Positions 50,401-62,589 of a stretch of DNA of 64,000 nucleotides are shown one piece after another. Under the pieces are notes generated by a model. The model was not told the DNA's origin. It saw only the letters and a program-made list of their open reading frames with translations, and did not search any database. A program made the translations under genes and the position numbers. The stretch is from Caprimulgus europaeus (taxonomy: Eukaryota > Chordata > Aves > Caprimulgiformes > Caprimulgidae), in NCBI GenBank assembly GCA_907165065.1, contig OU015532.1:31500339-31564338 (forward strand), read 5' to 3'. Within the stretch, counting starts at the first letter, position 1; every line of letters starts with the position of its first letter.

Positions 50401-52602
50401 GAAAAATACTACCTAAATGTACAGTCTAATGATTGTCCCATTTATACATTTCTAGTAAGTAAAATAGTTATATTTTTATTTTTCTGAAGAAACATAGAGG
50501 CTTTCTTTTGTCTTCCAACTCCAGGATGTTGATGCTAATGTCCAATGTGGCATAATAATCTTAAAGCTTTTAGACAATAAATGCTTACTGCAAACATATT
50601 ATAAAATAAACCTATAGCTGATTTAGTCACAAAATTTGCAAGTTGGATAATCTTAGCCTAACCATTTTTGAGCTTTATTCTGTTTGAAATGTCTTCATTC
50701 TCTAAACTGCAATTAACCGCATCAAAATACAACACATAGAGATTGTTTACCCTCCAAATTTGATCTATTGCCATAACTTATTTGGAGAATCCAAAAATAA
50801 GGGTGGGGTTTTTTTTTAATGAATTTTAATTAAGTTAAATTACTATAATAAAAATGTAAATTCTCTGAGTAAGAACATTTCAGGGAAAAAGAAATATCAC
50901 AATGCCATAAAATCATAGTAGATTTTTTTCCATATTGTTGTATTTGTTGATGATTCTGGACTGAGCTAGTGAATCAAAACCATAAAAGATCTACATCATT
51001 TACTTTCAAAGGGCTGCAAATTTATTCTTTTTATTTAGGAAAGATAATTTGCTTCCTTTGTGCTATGCATTTGTTAATGACCACCATTTGCTCAATGCAC
51101 AAAATCCAAGGTTTGGGGCAACAATGAAGTTACCATGTAAGAATAAACAAGGTGGATACAAAATGTCCCTTCTAAAAGTGAATATTCTTTCCTTTTTTTT
51201 TTTTGCAGCTAAAATCTTCTTGTTTTTTCTAAAAAAAAAAAAAAAATATTTCTGTACTTTTGCCAACATGTTTTTCAGAACACAAGCTTTTATATATAAT
51301 TCAGTTGCATCAAGGAGGTATCTAATTCTAGAGCTGTCTAACACTTCATATGTATACATTTTGAAGTGCAAAGTTGTATTGGCTTGAATGTGGAATAACT
51401 CTGGTGCTCCTTGTCAAAAGTCATTCTCAAATTATGTAAATAGAATGCTCAGCTAAAACACTTCTGCATTGCTTCAAGTTCCTGACCATAAACCAGATTC
51501 CAAGTCTAGCTCAGTTATGCTTAGATAATTCTATAAGCAACAGTAACAACAAATTAGATTAGGTTGTTTGTCTCTCTATGACAAGATCATTGATCGGGTC
51601 ACCAAAACCTGATTACACGACATGCAGTGTTCTCTGAGGATGGTCCCACAGATAGGAGACAGTACACATCAAGGACTGCATCAGAGCTGCAAATAGTATT
51701 GAAGCACATTTCATAAAACATTAATTTCTCACAGTATAGTGTAAAACCTAATTTTAAGACCAAATAAGTCTACAATATATTCAAGGTTAACAAATGTGTG
51801 TTGGTTGTGGTGGTGTCTTGGTATAAAATGATGCACATTTATACCAAGAATATGGGGTAACAAGAGATTAGTACCAGTAGCAAAATAAGTAAAATATATT
51901 TTGTAAGTTTTGGCTCCTTATCTCTTAACCAGAAAAATGTGATCTTCTTTTACAATCATGCTATAAAATCATAGTTACAACACAGTGTTTACTACTAGTT
52001 ACAACACAGTCTTAACTATTGAACATTGCCTTGGTTTTCTGCACTGGAATGAGGAAGACCTCGCCAAATTTGCAGCATTCTTGTGGCAACTTTCAAGGAA
52101 CTATTACAGTGTTTAGCCAATATGTCAAGTACATCAAATTTTTTATCAGAAGATGATATTTTTGAAGTATTGCTGTGCCAACTAAAAATGTCCTCTGACA
52201 ACAGTTTGTATAACTACAAACATGTGTGTAGGGAACAGCTATGGTATACAATAGATGGAAAGAAAGGTGTCCTGCAGCTTGGTAATTCATTAAATGATAT
52301 CTACTTTGCAGCCAAGATACACAGTTACAGGAACTAACTGACAGGCTGCTCAGTTTCCCTAAACCTGACTCACTTATTCATCTCTCCTAGTGGGAAAACA
52401 AACAAGAAGCAGAAGCAATGTCCTTAGTTAAATAAAGAGCTTTTAATTGGTGAAGTCATAGTTACATCTCACAATGCCTTGATAGAGTGCATAGATACCT
52501 GCACATGAAATGTGGCTGAAAACAGGCCAAGTTCAGCCTCTACCCTGTTACAATCCTTCTGGCCTCGACAACTCACAATTAGCTGTTTTGTTTGATGCGT
52601 AA
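47436..52602. other. Unique AT-rich noncoding sequence
   Basis: No gene is confirmed. A 96-codon frame at 47685-47975 (plus) has mixed, fairly gene-like composition in its second half but no family I recognise. Around 52016-52337 both strands are open (84 codons plus, 61 codons minus), with no recognised domain. Adjacent T and A runs near 51195-51246 produce mirror frames. Confidence 0.5.
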
Positions 52603-53682
52603 GAATCACAGAAAGATCATCTAGTCCAATCCCCCTGCTGGAGCAGGAACACCTAGATGAGTTCACACAGGAAGGCATCCAGGCGGGTGTTGAATGTTTG
52701 CAGAGAAGGAGACTCCACAACCTCCCTGGGCAGCCTGTTCCAGTGCTCTGTCACCCTTTCTGTAAAGAAGTTTATTCTCAAGTTTAATTGGAACCTCCTG
52801 TGTTCCAGCTTACACCCATTGCACCTTGTCCTATCATTGGTTGTCACCGAGAAGAGTCTGGCTCCATCCTTGTGACACTCACCCTTCATATATTTATAAA
52901 CAGTAATGATATCACCCCTCAGTCTCCTCTTCTGCAAACAAGAGACCCAGCTCCCTCAGCCTTTCCTCATAAGGGAGATGCTCCACTCACTTAATCATCT
53001 TTGTGGCTCTGCGCTGGACTCTCTCAAGCAGTTTCCTGTCCTCCTTGAACTGCGGGGCCCAGAACTAGAGACAATATTCTAGATGTGGCCTCACCAGGGC
53101 AGAGTAGGAGAACCTCTCTTGACCTACTAACCACACCCCTTCTAATGCACCCCAGGATGCCATTGGCCTTCCTGGCCACAAGGGCACAGTGCTGGCTCAC
53201 GGTCATCCTGCTGTCCACCAGGACTCCCAGATCCCTGTGCCCTACACTGCTCTCTAACAGATCATTCCCCAACCTATGGGGGTTGTTCCTGCCCAAGTGC
53301 AACACCCTGCACTTGCCCTTATTATATTTCATTAAATTTTTCCCTGCCCAACTCTCCAGCCTGTCCAGGTCTCTCTGGATGGCAGCACAGCCCTCTGCTG
53401 TGTCAGCCACTCCTCCCAGCTTTGTGTCATCAGCAAACTTGCTGACAGTGCCCTCTGTTCCCTCATCCAGGTAGCTGATGAATATATTGAATACTACTGG
53501 TCCCAGTACTGGCCCTTGAGGGACTCCACTAGACACAGGCCTCCAATTAGACTCTGCCCCATTGACCACAACTCTCTGGCTTCTTCCCACCAGCCAGTTC
53601 ACAGTCCATCTCACTACCCGATCGTCCAGTCCACACTTCCTCAATTTAGCAGCAAGGATGCTGTGGGAGACTGTTTCAAATT
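52603..53682 (-). mobile_element. 5'-truncated CR1 LINE, minus strand, about 1.08 kb
   Basis: The longest CR1 in the window. The 3' end lies at the left: minus-strand text GGGGGATTGGACTAGATGAT then CTTTCTGTGATTCT. It extends 5' through the C-terminal end of ORF2 and the reverse transcriptase palm, and stops just after the codons for FETVSHS, where the CR1 consensus has FDTVSHS. GTAAG lies on both sides of the element (near 52599 and 53683), a weak candidate for a short target duplication. Less decayed than the other CR1 pieces here. Confidence 0.95.
52653..53680 (-). pseudogene. CR1 ORF2 remnant: reverse transcriptase, C-terminal part
   Basis: In CR1 the ORF2 protein carries an endonuclease and a reverse transcriptase that copies the LINE RNA at the target site. 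Only the second half of the reverse transcriptase and the C-terminal tail remain. The frame entering at 53680 shows motif [11 protein letters not shown] (53498-53530) and the catalytic FADDTKL (53417-53437), followed by [16 protein letters not shown] and [12 protein letters not shown]. The frame then shifts near 53105 (after SRSREV), a TGA lies at 52987-52989, and another shift near 52940 leads into [20 protein letters not shown] and [16 protein letters not shown]. With the N-terminal half missing, one stop and two frameshifts, it cannot make a working enzyme. Confidence 0.93.
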
Positions 53683-55114
53683 GTAAGAGACTGTAAGCAA
53701 AATTTCTTGGGTGGCAGGGAAAGTCCAACACTTGGCCTTAGACTCGATTTCACCTTTCTTTACTTTACTTGTCTAAAGGTTGGGCACAGTCACTAAGCTA
53801 ATCAACTAGAGACAGATATGAGCCCTTCCAGAGGGTGTTTCATCGTATTTATCATACATGTCTTTTATTAGGTGAAAATGAATTGCTATTTGAAGGGATC
53901 ACAATTTCTTCACTGACAACAGAAGTATCTCAGACAACTATCTTGGCTTAATTTTTTGATTGCTGAAGTTGGGTAGTATAAAATCCATCTTTGATTTTAG
54001 AAATTAAAATATATTCTTTGACGGTGTTTATATTGATTAAATTTCTTTTCCTCAATATGAGTTTATATACAGGCATGCAATCACATATCACCACTTGCAT
54101 CCATAGAGCAACCTGACTAGAGTCATTGTAGTAAGTTCCATCTCCTACATTTTGTTAGGGTAGCCAATTCCTCAGATATTGATATTTTTGGCCATGTCAT
54201 GTTCTATTTAGCAAACATTTTGCAAAAGCTTTGGGTAAAAAACTATCAGCACGATAGTATTTGAACCCATATTTCTTTGTTTGTTTGTTTGAAATTAAAT
54301 TCAAACCCCACTGTCACAAATCAACCTCCCACTTTTGATGTTTAAAAAACCACCAGATGGCGACCTTATAATTGCATAAATATACAAAACAAATTGAATG
54401 TAGTTGGGTTTTTCTTGGCTTATATTTAGTGTGGGTTTTTTGGTTTTCTTTTCTTTAAACAAAACAAACCCCTTGAATAGCATAAACTGTCTTCTATATT
54501 TTGATTGGCTGCAGGTTTTATTATAGCAGCAGATTCCTGAAATTTGTCACTTTTCCTTTTTCCAGTGCAATACACTGCAGTTCTATTCTTCTTATTAAGT
54601 CTCTAATTACTGACAGAAAAAAACCCAAACCAAAACAAACCAGCACAGTGGTGTTTACCACAAGGTATGCAGTGCTACATTTTTTCAATTAAATTATGGT
54701 CTGTATGTCATTGCTTCTTATTTTGCACGGGAAACCTTTTTCAGTTTGCATAGACAGGCTCACAAATTGATCTGTCTGTCAAACTGATGCAGGTGTCAGC
54801 TTGATGCAAGTGCCAGGCACATACTAAGAGCCTTATCCAAAGCCTGAAGTCTCAGCTGGGAGGCTTCCCACCACTTCCAGTAAACTTTGGGCCACTCACC
54901 TTTTTTCTCTTTCAGTTTCTGTCTGATATATATCTAGGAGATTTTATGTAGAAAGCAATTTTCTGTAAAAACTATGTCCGTAAAATATATTATTCTCCAT
55001 CAATTTAAAATAGCAAAGCCAGGTAGGTAAAAATATTTTTTGGCAATATATACTAGCAACCTGACATTCTTTCAATGTTTGATTATATTAATTTAAAATA
55101 ATACAATGAGTAGG
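53683..55114. other. Unique noncoding sequence
   Basis: No gene or repeat recognised. Short frames only. Confidence 0.55.
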
Positions 55115-56005
55115 ATTTTACAGACCAGATAGACTAATTCTGATACTCAAAAAGATAGTAGAACAAATTGCTAAACAGTCTATTTATAAAAACCTAGAGG
55201 AAACCAAGATGATGAGAAATGGCCAACCTGGATTTGTCAAGTACAAATCATGTCAAGCCAGCCAAATTTCCTTTCTTGACAGGGTGACTGGCCTGGTAGA
55301 TAAGGCAGAAGGCAATAGATGTGGTATATTCTGACGCTGGAAAGAAAGTTCCACTTACCATTTCTGCAAACAAATGTTGTGATAAACTTACCACCTGGGT
55401 ACAAGAACAGTCAAAAATTATACTGAGACATTAATTAGCACTGGTACATTGTCTGAGTTGAAAGTCTGTCCTGAATCCTGTTCTGGTTAGCATTTTCATC
55501 ACTAGCTTGAATGATGAAATAAAACATAAATTCACATGAACTGCAGACACCCAAGTTGAGACAGTTGACACATTATTAAAAAGAGGACTGGAATTCAAAG
55601 TAATCTTGATAGACTGAAGAAATCATATAAATTCAAGAAAATGGAATTCAGTTAGATGAGAACAAAGTACTGCTCAGAAAAGTGAAAGCAGTGTGCACAG
55701 GTACACGATGGGAAATAAGTAGCTGGAAATAGGAAATAATTCTGGAAAGAAAAACTCCTTGTGTAACATATTTAGAGAGACTCTCTCACTGTGTGCAATG
55801 GATCTTATGTATACAAATCATTCCTCTGCTTTATTTGACATTGATAAGATCTCATGGAGTATTTTTTCCTGAGAAAGGTAATTAGGAGGGCAAGGTATCT
55901 ATAAAATATGACTCACAAAAAGGTTGAAAGAACTTATTTTTCAGGTTAGAGAAGACTTCAGAGACCTAAGAGTTCTTCAGTACAACGTGGTGGAAAGAGA
56001 CTTAA
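55115..56005 (+). mobile_element. Ancient CR1-type LINE fragment (reverse transcriptase region)
   Basis: Plus-strand remnant of an older CR1 lineage. Codons 55134-55331 remain open for 66 residues and read KKIVEQIAKQSIYKNLEE then GQPGFVKYKSCQASQISFLD and RVTGLVDKAEG. This is the reverse transcriptase stretch that contains the GF-K-KSC motif of CR1 and related LINEs. After the TGA at 55332 the match continues only at nucleotide level through decayed text (CATCACTAGCTTGAATGATG, then TTCACATGAACTGCAGACAC at the former FADD position) to about 56000. It is far more diverged than the copy at 52603-53682 and nonfunctional. Ends are approximate. Confidence 0.8.
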
Positions 56006-56125
56006 CTGCAAGGTTCAAGCAAATGACTTGAACTACACTTGCAGACTTAACATATTACTATTGGAGGTTTTACAGATACAATGGAGGAATGTACTATTGC
56101 AATTTTATAAGGAAGTGTAGTACAG

Positions 56126-56288
56126 TATTACAACCATAAACAATTCACTGAGTACACTATTAGAGCTACAACTGATTCACAGTGCACACTATTACAACCA
56201 CAAGCAATTCACGGGGTACAACCACAAGTGATTCACTGAGCACACTATTACAACCACAAGCAATTCACTGACAACCACAAGCACACTA
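56126..56288. repeat. Minisatellite, about 30-bp unit, five to six copies
   Basis: Imperfect tandem units of the type ATTACAACCACAAGCAATTC followed by ACTGAGCACACT. Some copies are shortened (one lacks the last block, the final one lacks the middle), which indicates unequal exchange or slippage. Confidence 0.85.
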
Positions 56289-56416
56289 AACATTACATGT
56301 GTTTACAAACTGTAAATGATATTTACTCACCCCTCTTGGTAAGGGCTCTCAGTTCCAGGGAAGCTACCTTGACCAGTGTCCCAATAAGGAGATGAAGGGT
56401 CTCCTTCACCATCCAC

Positions 56417-56424
56417 CTTTATAG
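56417..56424 (-). promoter_or_regulatory. TATA box candidate (CTATAAAG)
   Basis: Minus-strand CTATAAAG in CTCCAAACTATAAAGGTGG. It would direct transcription leftward toward the minisatellite. It is the main promoter-like signal of the possible LTR at 56040-56960. Confidence 0.35.
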
Positions 56425-56960
56425 TTTGGAGAAGTGACTCCCCCTCACCAGTATTACCAACGCAAACCTTAGGGGATTTTATCCCCTGACTTACATAATG
56501 GTATGTATGACTATGCCTCAGAGGATTTTACCATAATCTTTGACAGTGTGGTGGAGTTTCCCATTATCTATCTTTTGTTGGTCTGGGATTGCTTGAGTAC
56601 ACAAGGTTGTCCTTTGAAACTGAAGCTGAAACTCTCCAGCTTTTCTTTACCTTGCTTCCTCAGGCAACTGAGCCCTGGTTGGGTTGGGACTCAGGGCATA
56701 TTGTTTGTTAAGGGTTTTCAAGTCTTAATTCAGGTTTCTGTTCTTTGAAAGGTACAGCCACCACCCTGTTTAGTTTAGGGCTTATCAGACAGCCCAGGGC
56801 TGAGCTATCTGCACAGGTCCCCATGAGTCATCTCTGCAAAATGACAGGGCTCAAGGCAATCCAAGGCTGGGTCGCTTTTGTAACCCCGCCATGAGTCGCC
56901 TGTGTGCACTAGACATTGTGAACTTTGTGGACTATGTGCCAATCCATACACCGTATCAAA

Positions 56961-58756
56961 AAAATGTTTTTATAACGACAACAGTACTCTCTGTGCCATT
57001 GGATAGAGCAAGAAACAGTGATCCTAGTTTACCAAAGGAAAATCTAGACAGAAGATATTAAGAAAGACTTTCTTAGCTTAAGGGTAGTTCGATATACAAA
57101 CTAGTTAGTGAGCAACATTGTGAAATCTTTCTTCTTGGGAGATATATAAAAACAAATTAAACAAACCTATCGGGGGGAAGCTAAATAGCTAAGAAGGCTG
57201 ATAGAAACTTAGAAAAAAATTTTTTTTTTTTTTCAAATAAACTTCTGAAATATCTTAAATTAAACAGCTATTTTCACCTGTTTTCATAAGAGGTAAAATC
57301 CTCAAAGAAGATAATCCATCACTCCCTTTCAAAATGGTTTCCATTTGTTATTATTCTTAATGAGATTCAGTTAAGGTGCTGTGCTCTCTTTCAAAATTCT
57401 GATTGTTTCCAAAGAGAAAAACCAGCAGACCTCTTTCTTAAGAACAAATTGAAAACAATGGGGGCAGTTAACCATCTCAGAATAATCACCTAAAAGTTTG
57501 CAAGCTTTGAAAGAAGACAGTGGTGTCTGGAATTTTTTTGCAGTAGAATAATATTCTTCAGTTTCTGTGGAACAACAAACTTCAGGAATGAGACTAGGAG
57601 AAGAAAAATCCTTTCATTCTATACAACATGAAGTACAGGTTGTACCTAAGAATCCTACAAGTCTTAAATTGAGGGACATGGAAAATCCCTGTATCTATTT
57701 CATTCTGAGAACAACTGAAGACAAAGGAGCAATAGGAGCAATACAGGTTAAGCTCTTGTAACTTGTGATCAATTTATAAAATTAATCCATAAAAGTTTAC
57801 TCTGAAATTTTCTGAAAAAAAATAAAGAATATAGATTCATTACAAAATAAAGTCATTTGATTGCTTTGCATACAAAACTTAAATCATTCGTAACTCTGGA
57901 ACTGCAAGCAGTACTTCCATAACCTATATTAAGATAGTATATAGAACAGAGAAAAAAATATTTCCTGATTCTATCTTCCAATGAAGCTAAGAATAAAAAC
58001 CAAACCAAACTAAAATAAAAAATAAAAGAAGAAAATAATGAAAAATATCAAGAATATGTAAAAATATGAATGGTTTATATAACCATTTTAAATATTCATA
58101 GTGTGCCACACTGTAAGAGAGAGATTCCCAGTCTCGGCATTTTTAATTCATAGCACTTTCTTCAAGCTCAGTTTGTGATCATGAAGAGTGGAAATAAGAG
58201 GCTATGTAGGTCTTAACTGAAGCATTTACTTCATTATGAGAAATGTTTTATCAAACTGGCAACCTGGCATAAATGAAGATTATAGAGTTGGCAATGCAGT
58301 GGAATATCTTTCAAATACCCTTACTGTCCTTCAGTAGTATGAATACATCTTGTCCATGCCCAAGTGAAGCCACTTAAGAGCATGCAGGGTTTGCTTTGAT
58401 TTTCTCTCTGTACTATTATACTGTCTATTTTTGCTACTTTTTTTTTTTTTTAATATACATATCACTAACAACCAAATAAACATAAATTTCCCAATCCTAT
58501 AAAATTGTTGACTATGGAAATCACAGAAGTAACTTTCATCTTTTTAAGTTCTTGCATTTCCAAGGAGGGGCAGGGGTAGAGGGTTATCAATGGAAGAATT
58601 CAAATGCTATGGGCCAAAATCTTTGTATTGCTTTGAAATTGATTTACACTGTGGGAATGTGCTGTTGCACATTTTCATTTTGAAACATTGACAACTTACA
58701 TTATACTCAGATAGCTGGTAATTTTCCATTATGACTAATAAGATATGTAAAAAACT
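56961..58756. other. Unique noncoding sequence
   Basis: AT-rich with no recognised gene. One 64-codon frame at 57567-57761 has no domain. Confidence 0.55.
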
Positions 58757-58866
58757 CATAGAAACATAGAATGGTTTGGGCTGGAAAGGACCTTAAAGAT
58801 CATCTAGCTCCAACCCTCTTGCCATGAGCAGGGACACTTTCCACTAGACCAGGTAGTCTAAAAACT
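58757..58866 (-). mobile_element. CR1 LINE 3'-end fragment, minus strand, about 110 bp
   Basis: The plus-strand text AACATAGAATGGTTTGGGCT, GGAAAGGACCTTAAAGATCA and CTCTTGCCATGAGCAGGGAC, ending CACTAGACCAGGTAG, is the reverse complement of a classical CR1 3' end. Only the 3' untranslated end is present. Confidence 0.95.
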
Positions 58867-61259
58867 CAAAAGTTTTTGGTGAGATTTTGCAAGAAGCCAC
58901 TGCCTGTGTTTTTAATTGCTTTAACATCTGCAGCACTGTCATGGAAAGAGACTGAGGGGTGCTGGCCCTTCCCAAATAAATGATCCTGGCATCTTTGGAG
59001 GAATTTCTGAATTTGAAAGTAAAATTTCTGTCTGATAGAGAAGAAAATATCTAGTCTCCAAATAGTTGAATAGATTTCCCTCCATGCATTGATTAACACT
59101 AGATCTTTTTAGGTCTATTTCAGCTCCACTGTTCCCCTGGCATTTGAGTTGTTGGCCCAGATATATATGGTTCAAACAGAATTTGATTGAGAACTTAACT
59201 ATAAATAATATTCTGACCAAAAAGAAATGTGACTATCATATAGGTAATATTTCAAGCAAAGTAGAAGAGCTCTAACTATGCAGTAACTCTCATTCTGTGC
59301 TGCAGTGTTAACACTGAAGATGATACTAAGTCAGCATGCAGTTGGAAGGAATTAAATTTTGAATTCTAGGCAAATTTTTACTATCTAGTTTGACCATTGC
59401 CACCACATATATTTGAATAAAATGAGAAGCAAAAAAACCAATATCAGTAATTTTAAGACAGTTTTAAAATGGCTTGCTATTTTTCTCTCTTGCAACTATA
59501 AAATTAAGTTGTTAATTCCAGTGGATTTTTCAATTGTTCAATTATGACTGGCATTTTATGAGGAAACAGAAACAGATCATGTACTGTGGCATAAAAAATT
59601 AATACAAAGGAAAGAGGACTAAGTAGTTTTCTTTGATAAACTCTTGGGCCACACTACCTTTTTATTTTGGTTACCCAGAGTCATTTCAGAGCTCTGTAAA
59701 GCACTTATCTTTCTAAAAAATCAGGATTTTTTCACAGGTTGAGAGTGCAAAGCTGGAATGTGTCACAAGAGTGCTGTTTTGCACAAGACTTGCTCAGCAC
59801 AGCACATATGTATTATATATGTAGAAGGGTCAAAATATTGTAAGAGCTACCAGATCAAAAATTCAAAGAAACAAGAATATATTTTACAAAGTCTAGGGTT
59901 TCTGTGTAGTTTGTTCCAAGTTTAGTTCAGTTTATTTCAGTTTTTAAAATTATGTTTGCTGCCTTTAAAGTTTTCAACTGTATTTTGAATACTGATGATT
60001 TTAATTTGGTTTGTTTGGACAGCTTGAGAATCCTCTGATGAAACTGAGGTATAACTCTCACTGAATTGTATTTTCCAACATAAAATGAATCAGATTTTTT
60101 TGTTTGTTTGTTTTTGGTGCAGAATGCAGTGAGGAATTGATTGTTTTACTCCTGCTTACTGCTATTCCAGGAGCTTTAAAAGTTGTATCTGTAATATACT
60201 TGCCTTTTTGTTCAGAAAAAGAAGGCACTATGGTGACTTGCATTCATGTATGAATGTCTGCCTGTCTTTAATTTTCTTGTGTGATTAAAATTTAGAAAAA
60301 GAGAGAATAGGAAAGAGATTTTTCAAAATTCTACCAGTAATTTCTAGAAGTCATCAAATATGGCATCAGTCCTAGAGGTTATCAGGAGGGCAGTGCAGTA
60401 AGACTGGCGTAAGCCATCACAGGACTAGGACTAGATCTCTGGTTTTGTGCTTTAACACAGTATAGGATGGTTACTGGTGCAGTACAGGTTGATTTGTTGT
60501 GCAGAGAACATTAGAGAATATTCAAGCACTGCTGAATTAGAAAAGATGAGATGAAAAAATTAATGTGCTGTTAAACAGAAATAGGAATTTCCATGGATAT
60601 AAAAAATGAATTTTAACAATTGGTGGAACTCAGCAAATGCCATCTGAGCATCTCATAATTTTTTTTAAGGCACAGTATTAAAAATATTATGGCTATAATG
60701 CAGAATAACATTCCAAACTTAGATAGAAAATTAATTTTGTGTTTTGATATATATATATATATATATATAGCATGTTCCTCCTAACTTTAACATTGGTATA
60801 AGTCTCAGTTCCACAAAGCATGAGGTATAGGTATATCTTTATTAATAAAGTATATAGGAAAATGTTGAACATTCTTCAGTCTTAACTTTAATCCTGTGCT
60901 TCTGTTTGGACTTGATTCACTCAGTGGTACAGGGTGGTATGGAAATAAGGACCATTAACAGGTCATGTTTTGTTGTTGCAATTTTTTAATAACATTGAAA
61001 ATAAAACAAATTGCAAAACTTAAATGGGCCTGTTCCAAAATGGGAATAACATTTTTAATAGTGGCACAAAATAGGCAAATTCAGTCAGAGGTGTTTTGGT
61101 TCTATTACTAGAATAACATACTTATAACACAGAAAAATGAAATACAGGGAATTTATGACTAGGATGAATTTATATTGTATTGTCTTTGAGCTAAACATCT
61201 TGTACCAGCAAACTCTGATAACTTGCATGCAACACTTCTAAGAAAATAGAATGAAGAAA
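58867..61259. other. Unique noncoding sequence
   Basis: No gene or mobile element recognised. An (AT)n microsatellite is listed separately. Confidence 0.55.
60747..60769. repeat. (AT)n microsatellite
   Basis: About eleven consecutive AT units. Confidence 0.9.
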
Positions 61260-61990
61260 TGCTTGGCCTGCTCCTGTTTTTCACCGAGAAGGTGCTAATT
61301 CTTTTGGGTTCTCAATAAGATAGGCACAGATACTCATGTCTGGTTTATCCGGTTTATTGCATAAAAGACAGAAATTATATCTATCTTACAGTGACAGGAA
61401 TCTTACATCCCTCCTAATACTGGGAGCCTCAGTTGTTGCTCCATAGGGCTAGCCTCTCTTTGTTGATCCCGGTACGCTGTTCAGAGTTCTTCTCCATGAT
61501 AAGGTCCAGTGGCGTCACTGTTCTTCACAACTTTGTGGTATCCTTCCAAGTGAACAAAGCTATTGATCTTTTACCTGTACAATACTGAAATCTCTTGATG
61601 GTACATTAATGTTTGCTAACAGTGTTACAGTCTTACACATCTCCACAGAAAGGAGCTCTCACAAGCAGCGCATACAGGTGGTGTTTTCAAAGGCAGCACA
61701 TACTAATATATGTCCTCAGGTTACTTATCAGTCACTCTTGCTAGCATACAAGTCCCTGCAACAAAGGCCAAGGTTAAACTCTGCCTAGATTATGCCTGAA
61801 ATCACTATCTCCTTGCTACAACGTCTTCTGCAGTGGTCTACAATATTCTACCTGATGATTTCAAGCAGGTTATATGCAGGCCAGTTTATGATTTATATTG
61901 TTAAGTTGTCTAATATATAATACTATAATCTAAAAAGCTATGATAACTTTGGTAAGTGACATAATTTCCAATAGTAAAATTACAATAATG
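61260..61990 (-). mobile_element. Possible LTR-derived sequence, minus strand
   Basis: Less AT-rich than its surroundings. On the minus strand a poly(A) signal AATAAA (61353-61358) is followed by CCGGATAAACCAGACATGAG, resembling the R/U5 part of an LTR. I found neither terminal TG...CA nor a target duplication, and no related copy is in this window. The call is tentative. Confidence 0.3.
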
Positions 61991-62064
61991 TAGTCTGAAT
62001 CCACCATTAAACTCTACCCCTTATCCCCACATGAGCTTTCATATGTATGTCAATTTGACAGCGA

Positions 62065-62069
62065 GTGAC
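62065..62069. repeat. Target-site duplication GTGAC (left)
   Basis: GTGAC directly precedes TGTGCGGAAC and recurs at 62640-62644 directly after CGGGACA. Confidence 0.9.
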
Positions 62070-62207
62070 TGTGCGGAACGGCACTATTGTCTTGTCTCAA
62101 AGATTGTTTGAAGATGCCCTGCCCACTTGTGAAATGCCCTGCCTGCAGGAGGTCTTCTGCCTGGACATGTCCCTGCCCTAGTGCTGGGGGGCACAAAGAG
62201 ACGTGCC

Positions 62208-62222
62208 ATTGCTATGGTAACC
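62208..62222. promoter_or_regulatory. RFX/EF-C-like inverted repeat in LTR U3
   Basis: ATTGCTATGGTAACC resembles the X-box type site bound by RFX proteins (GTTGCNATGGNAAC form). It lies about 15-20 bp upstream of the TATA-like site. This is motif similarity only. Confidence 0.35.
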
Positions 62223-62589
62223 ACAGCCCTCGAAGGGGTACTTAAGGAAGACCTGCATGGGCAACAGGAGGCAGGGAAGAAAGAGAGAGAAGAGGGACAG
62301 AGAGCACGACCACCTGACTGCCTGACCGCACCACGCCGCGCTGCGCCACGTGGAACAAGCAACTGAGACCTCCTCACCCGCCCCTTCACCGTCGCCTCGC
62401 CGCTGGACCCGTGGTGGTGACTATTCTGGCTGCCCTATCCCGACTCCTTGCTTCTTTTCCATCTTTCTTTCCATTCTGTCCTATCGCTACCCTCCTTATT
62501 ATTTTTGGTAACAAATGGTGTTTCGGGAATGCGGCATTTGACCTCGTTTGTGTCTTAATCTCGCCCTTGGGATCATATCGAAACCTTCC

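Larger units (their letters stand above)
56040..56960 (-). mobile_element. Possible LTR or other retroelement piece
   Basis: A less AT-rich block with a good TATA box on the minus strand (CTATAAAG) and a minisatellite at its far end. The size of about 0.9 kb and this layout fit an LTR in minus orientation, but I found no matching copy in the window, no clear TG...CA ends and no target duplication. It could also be unique sequence with a local minisatellite. Confidence 0.35.

Noticed and set aside
51049..51387. 112-codon plus and 102-codon minus frames
   Set aside because: They mirror each other across T and A runs near 51195-51246, and no domain is visible.
52016..52337. Mirror-image frames on both strands suggesting a processed pseudogene
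   Set aside because: No protein family is recognised, and there is no poly(A) tail or target duplication. Left as unexplained sequence.
61692..61716. GGCAGCACATACTAATATAT resembling the start of U6 snRNA
   Set aside because: Only about 15 bases match. The rest of U6 and its promoter elements are absent.
62084..62389. 101-codon minus-strand and 61-codon plus-strand frames
   Set aside because: They are inside the GC-rich solo LTR and lack any domain.
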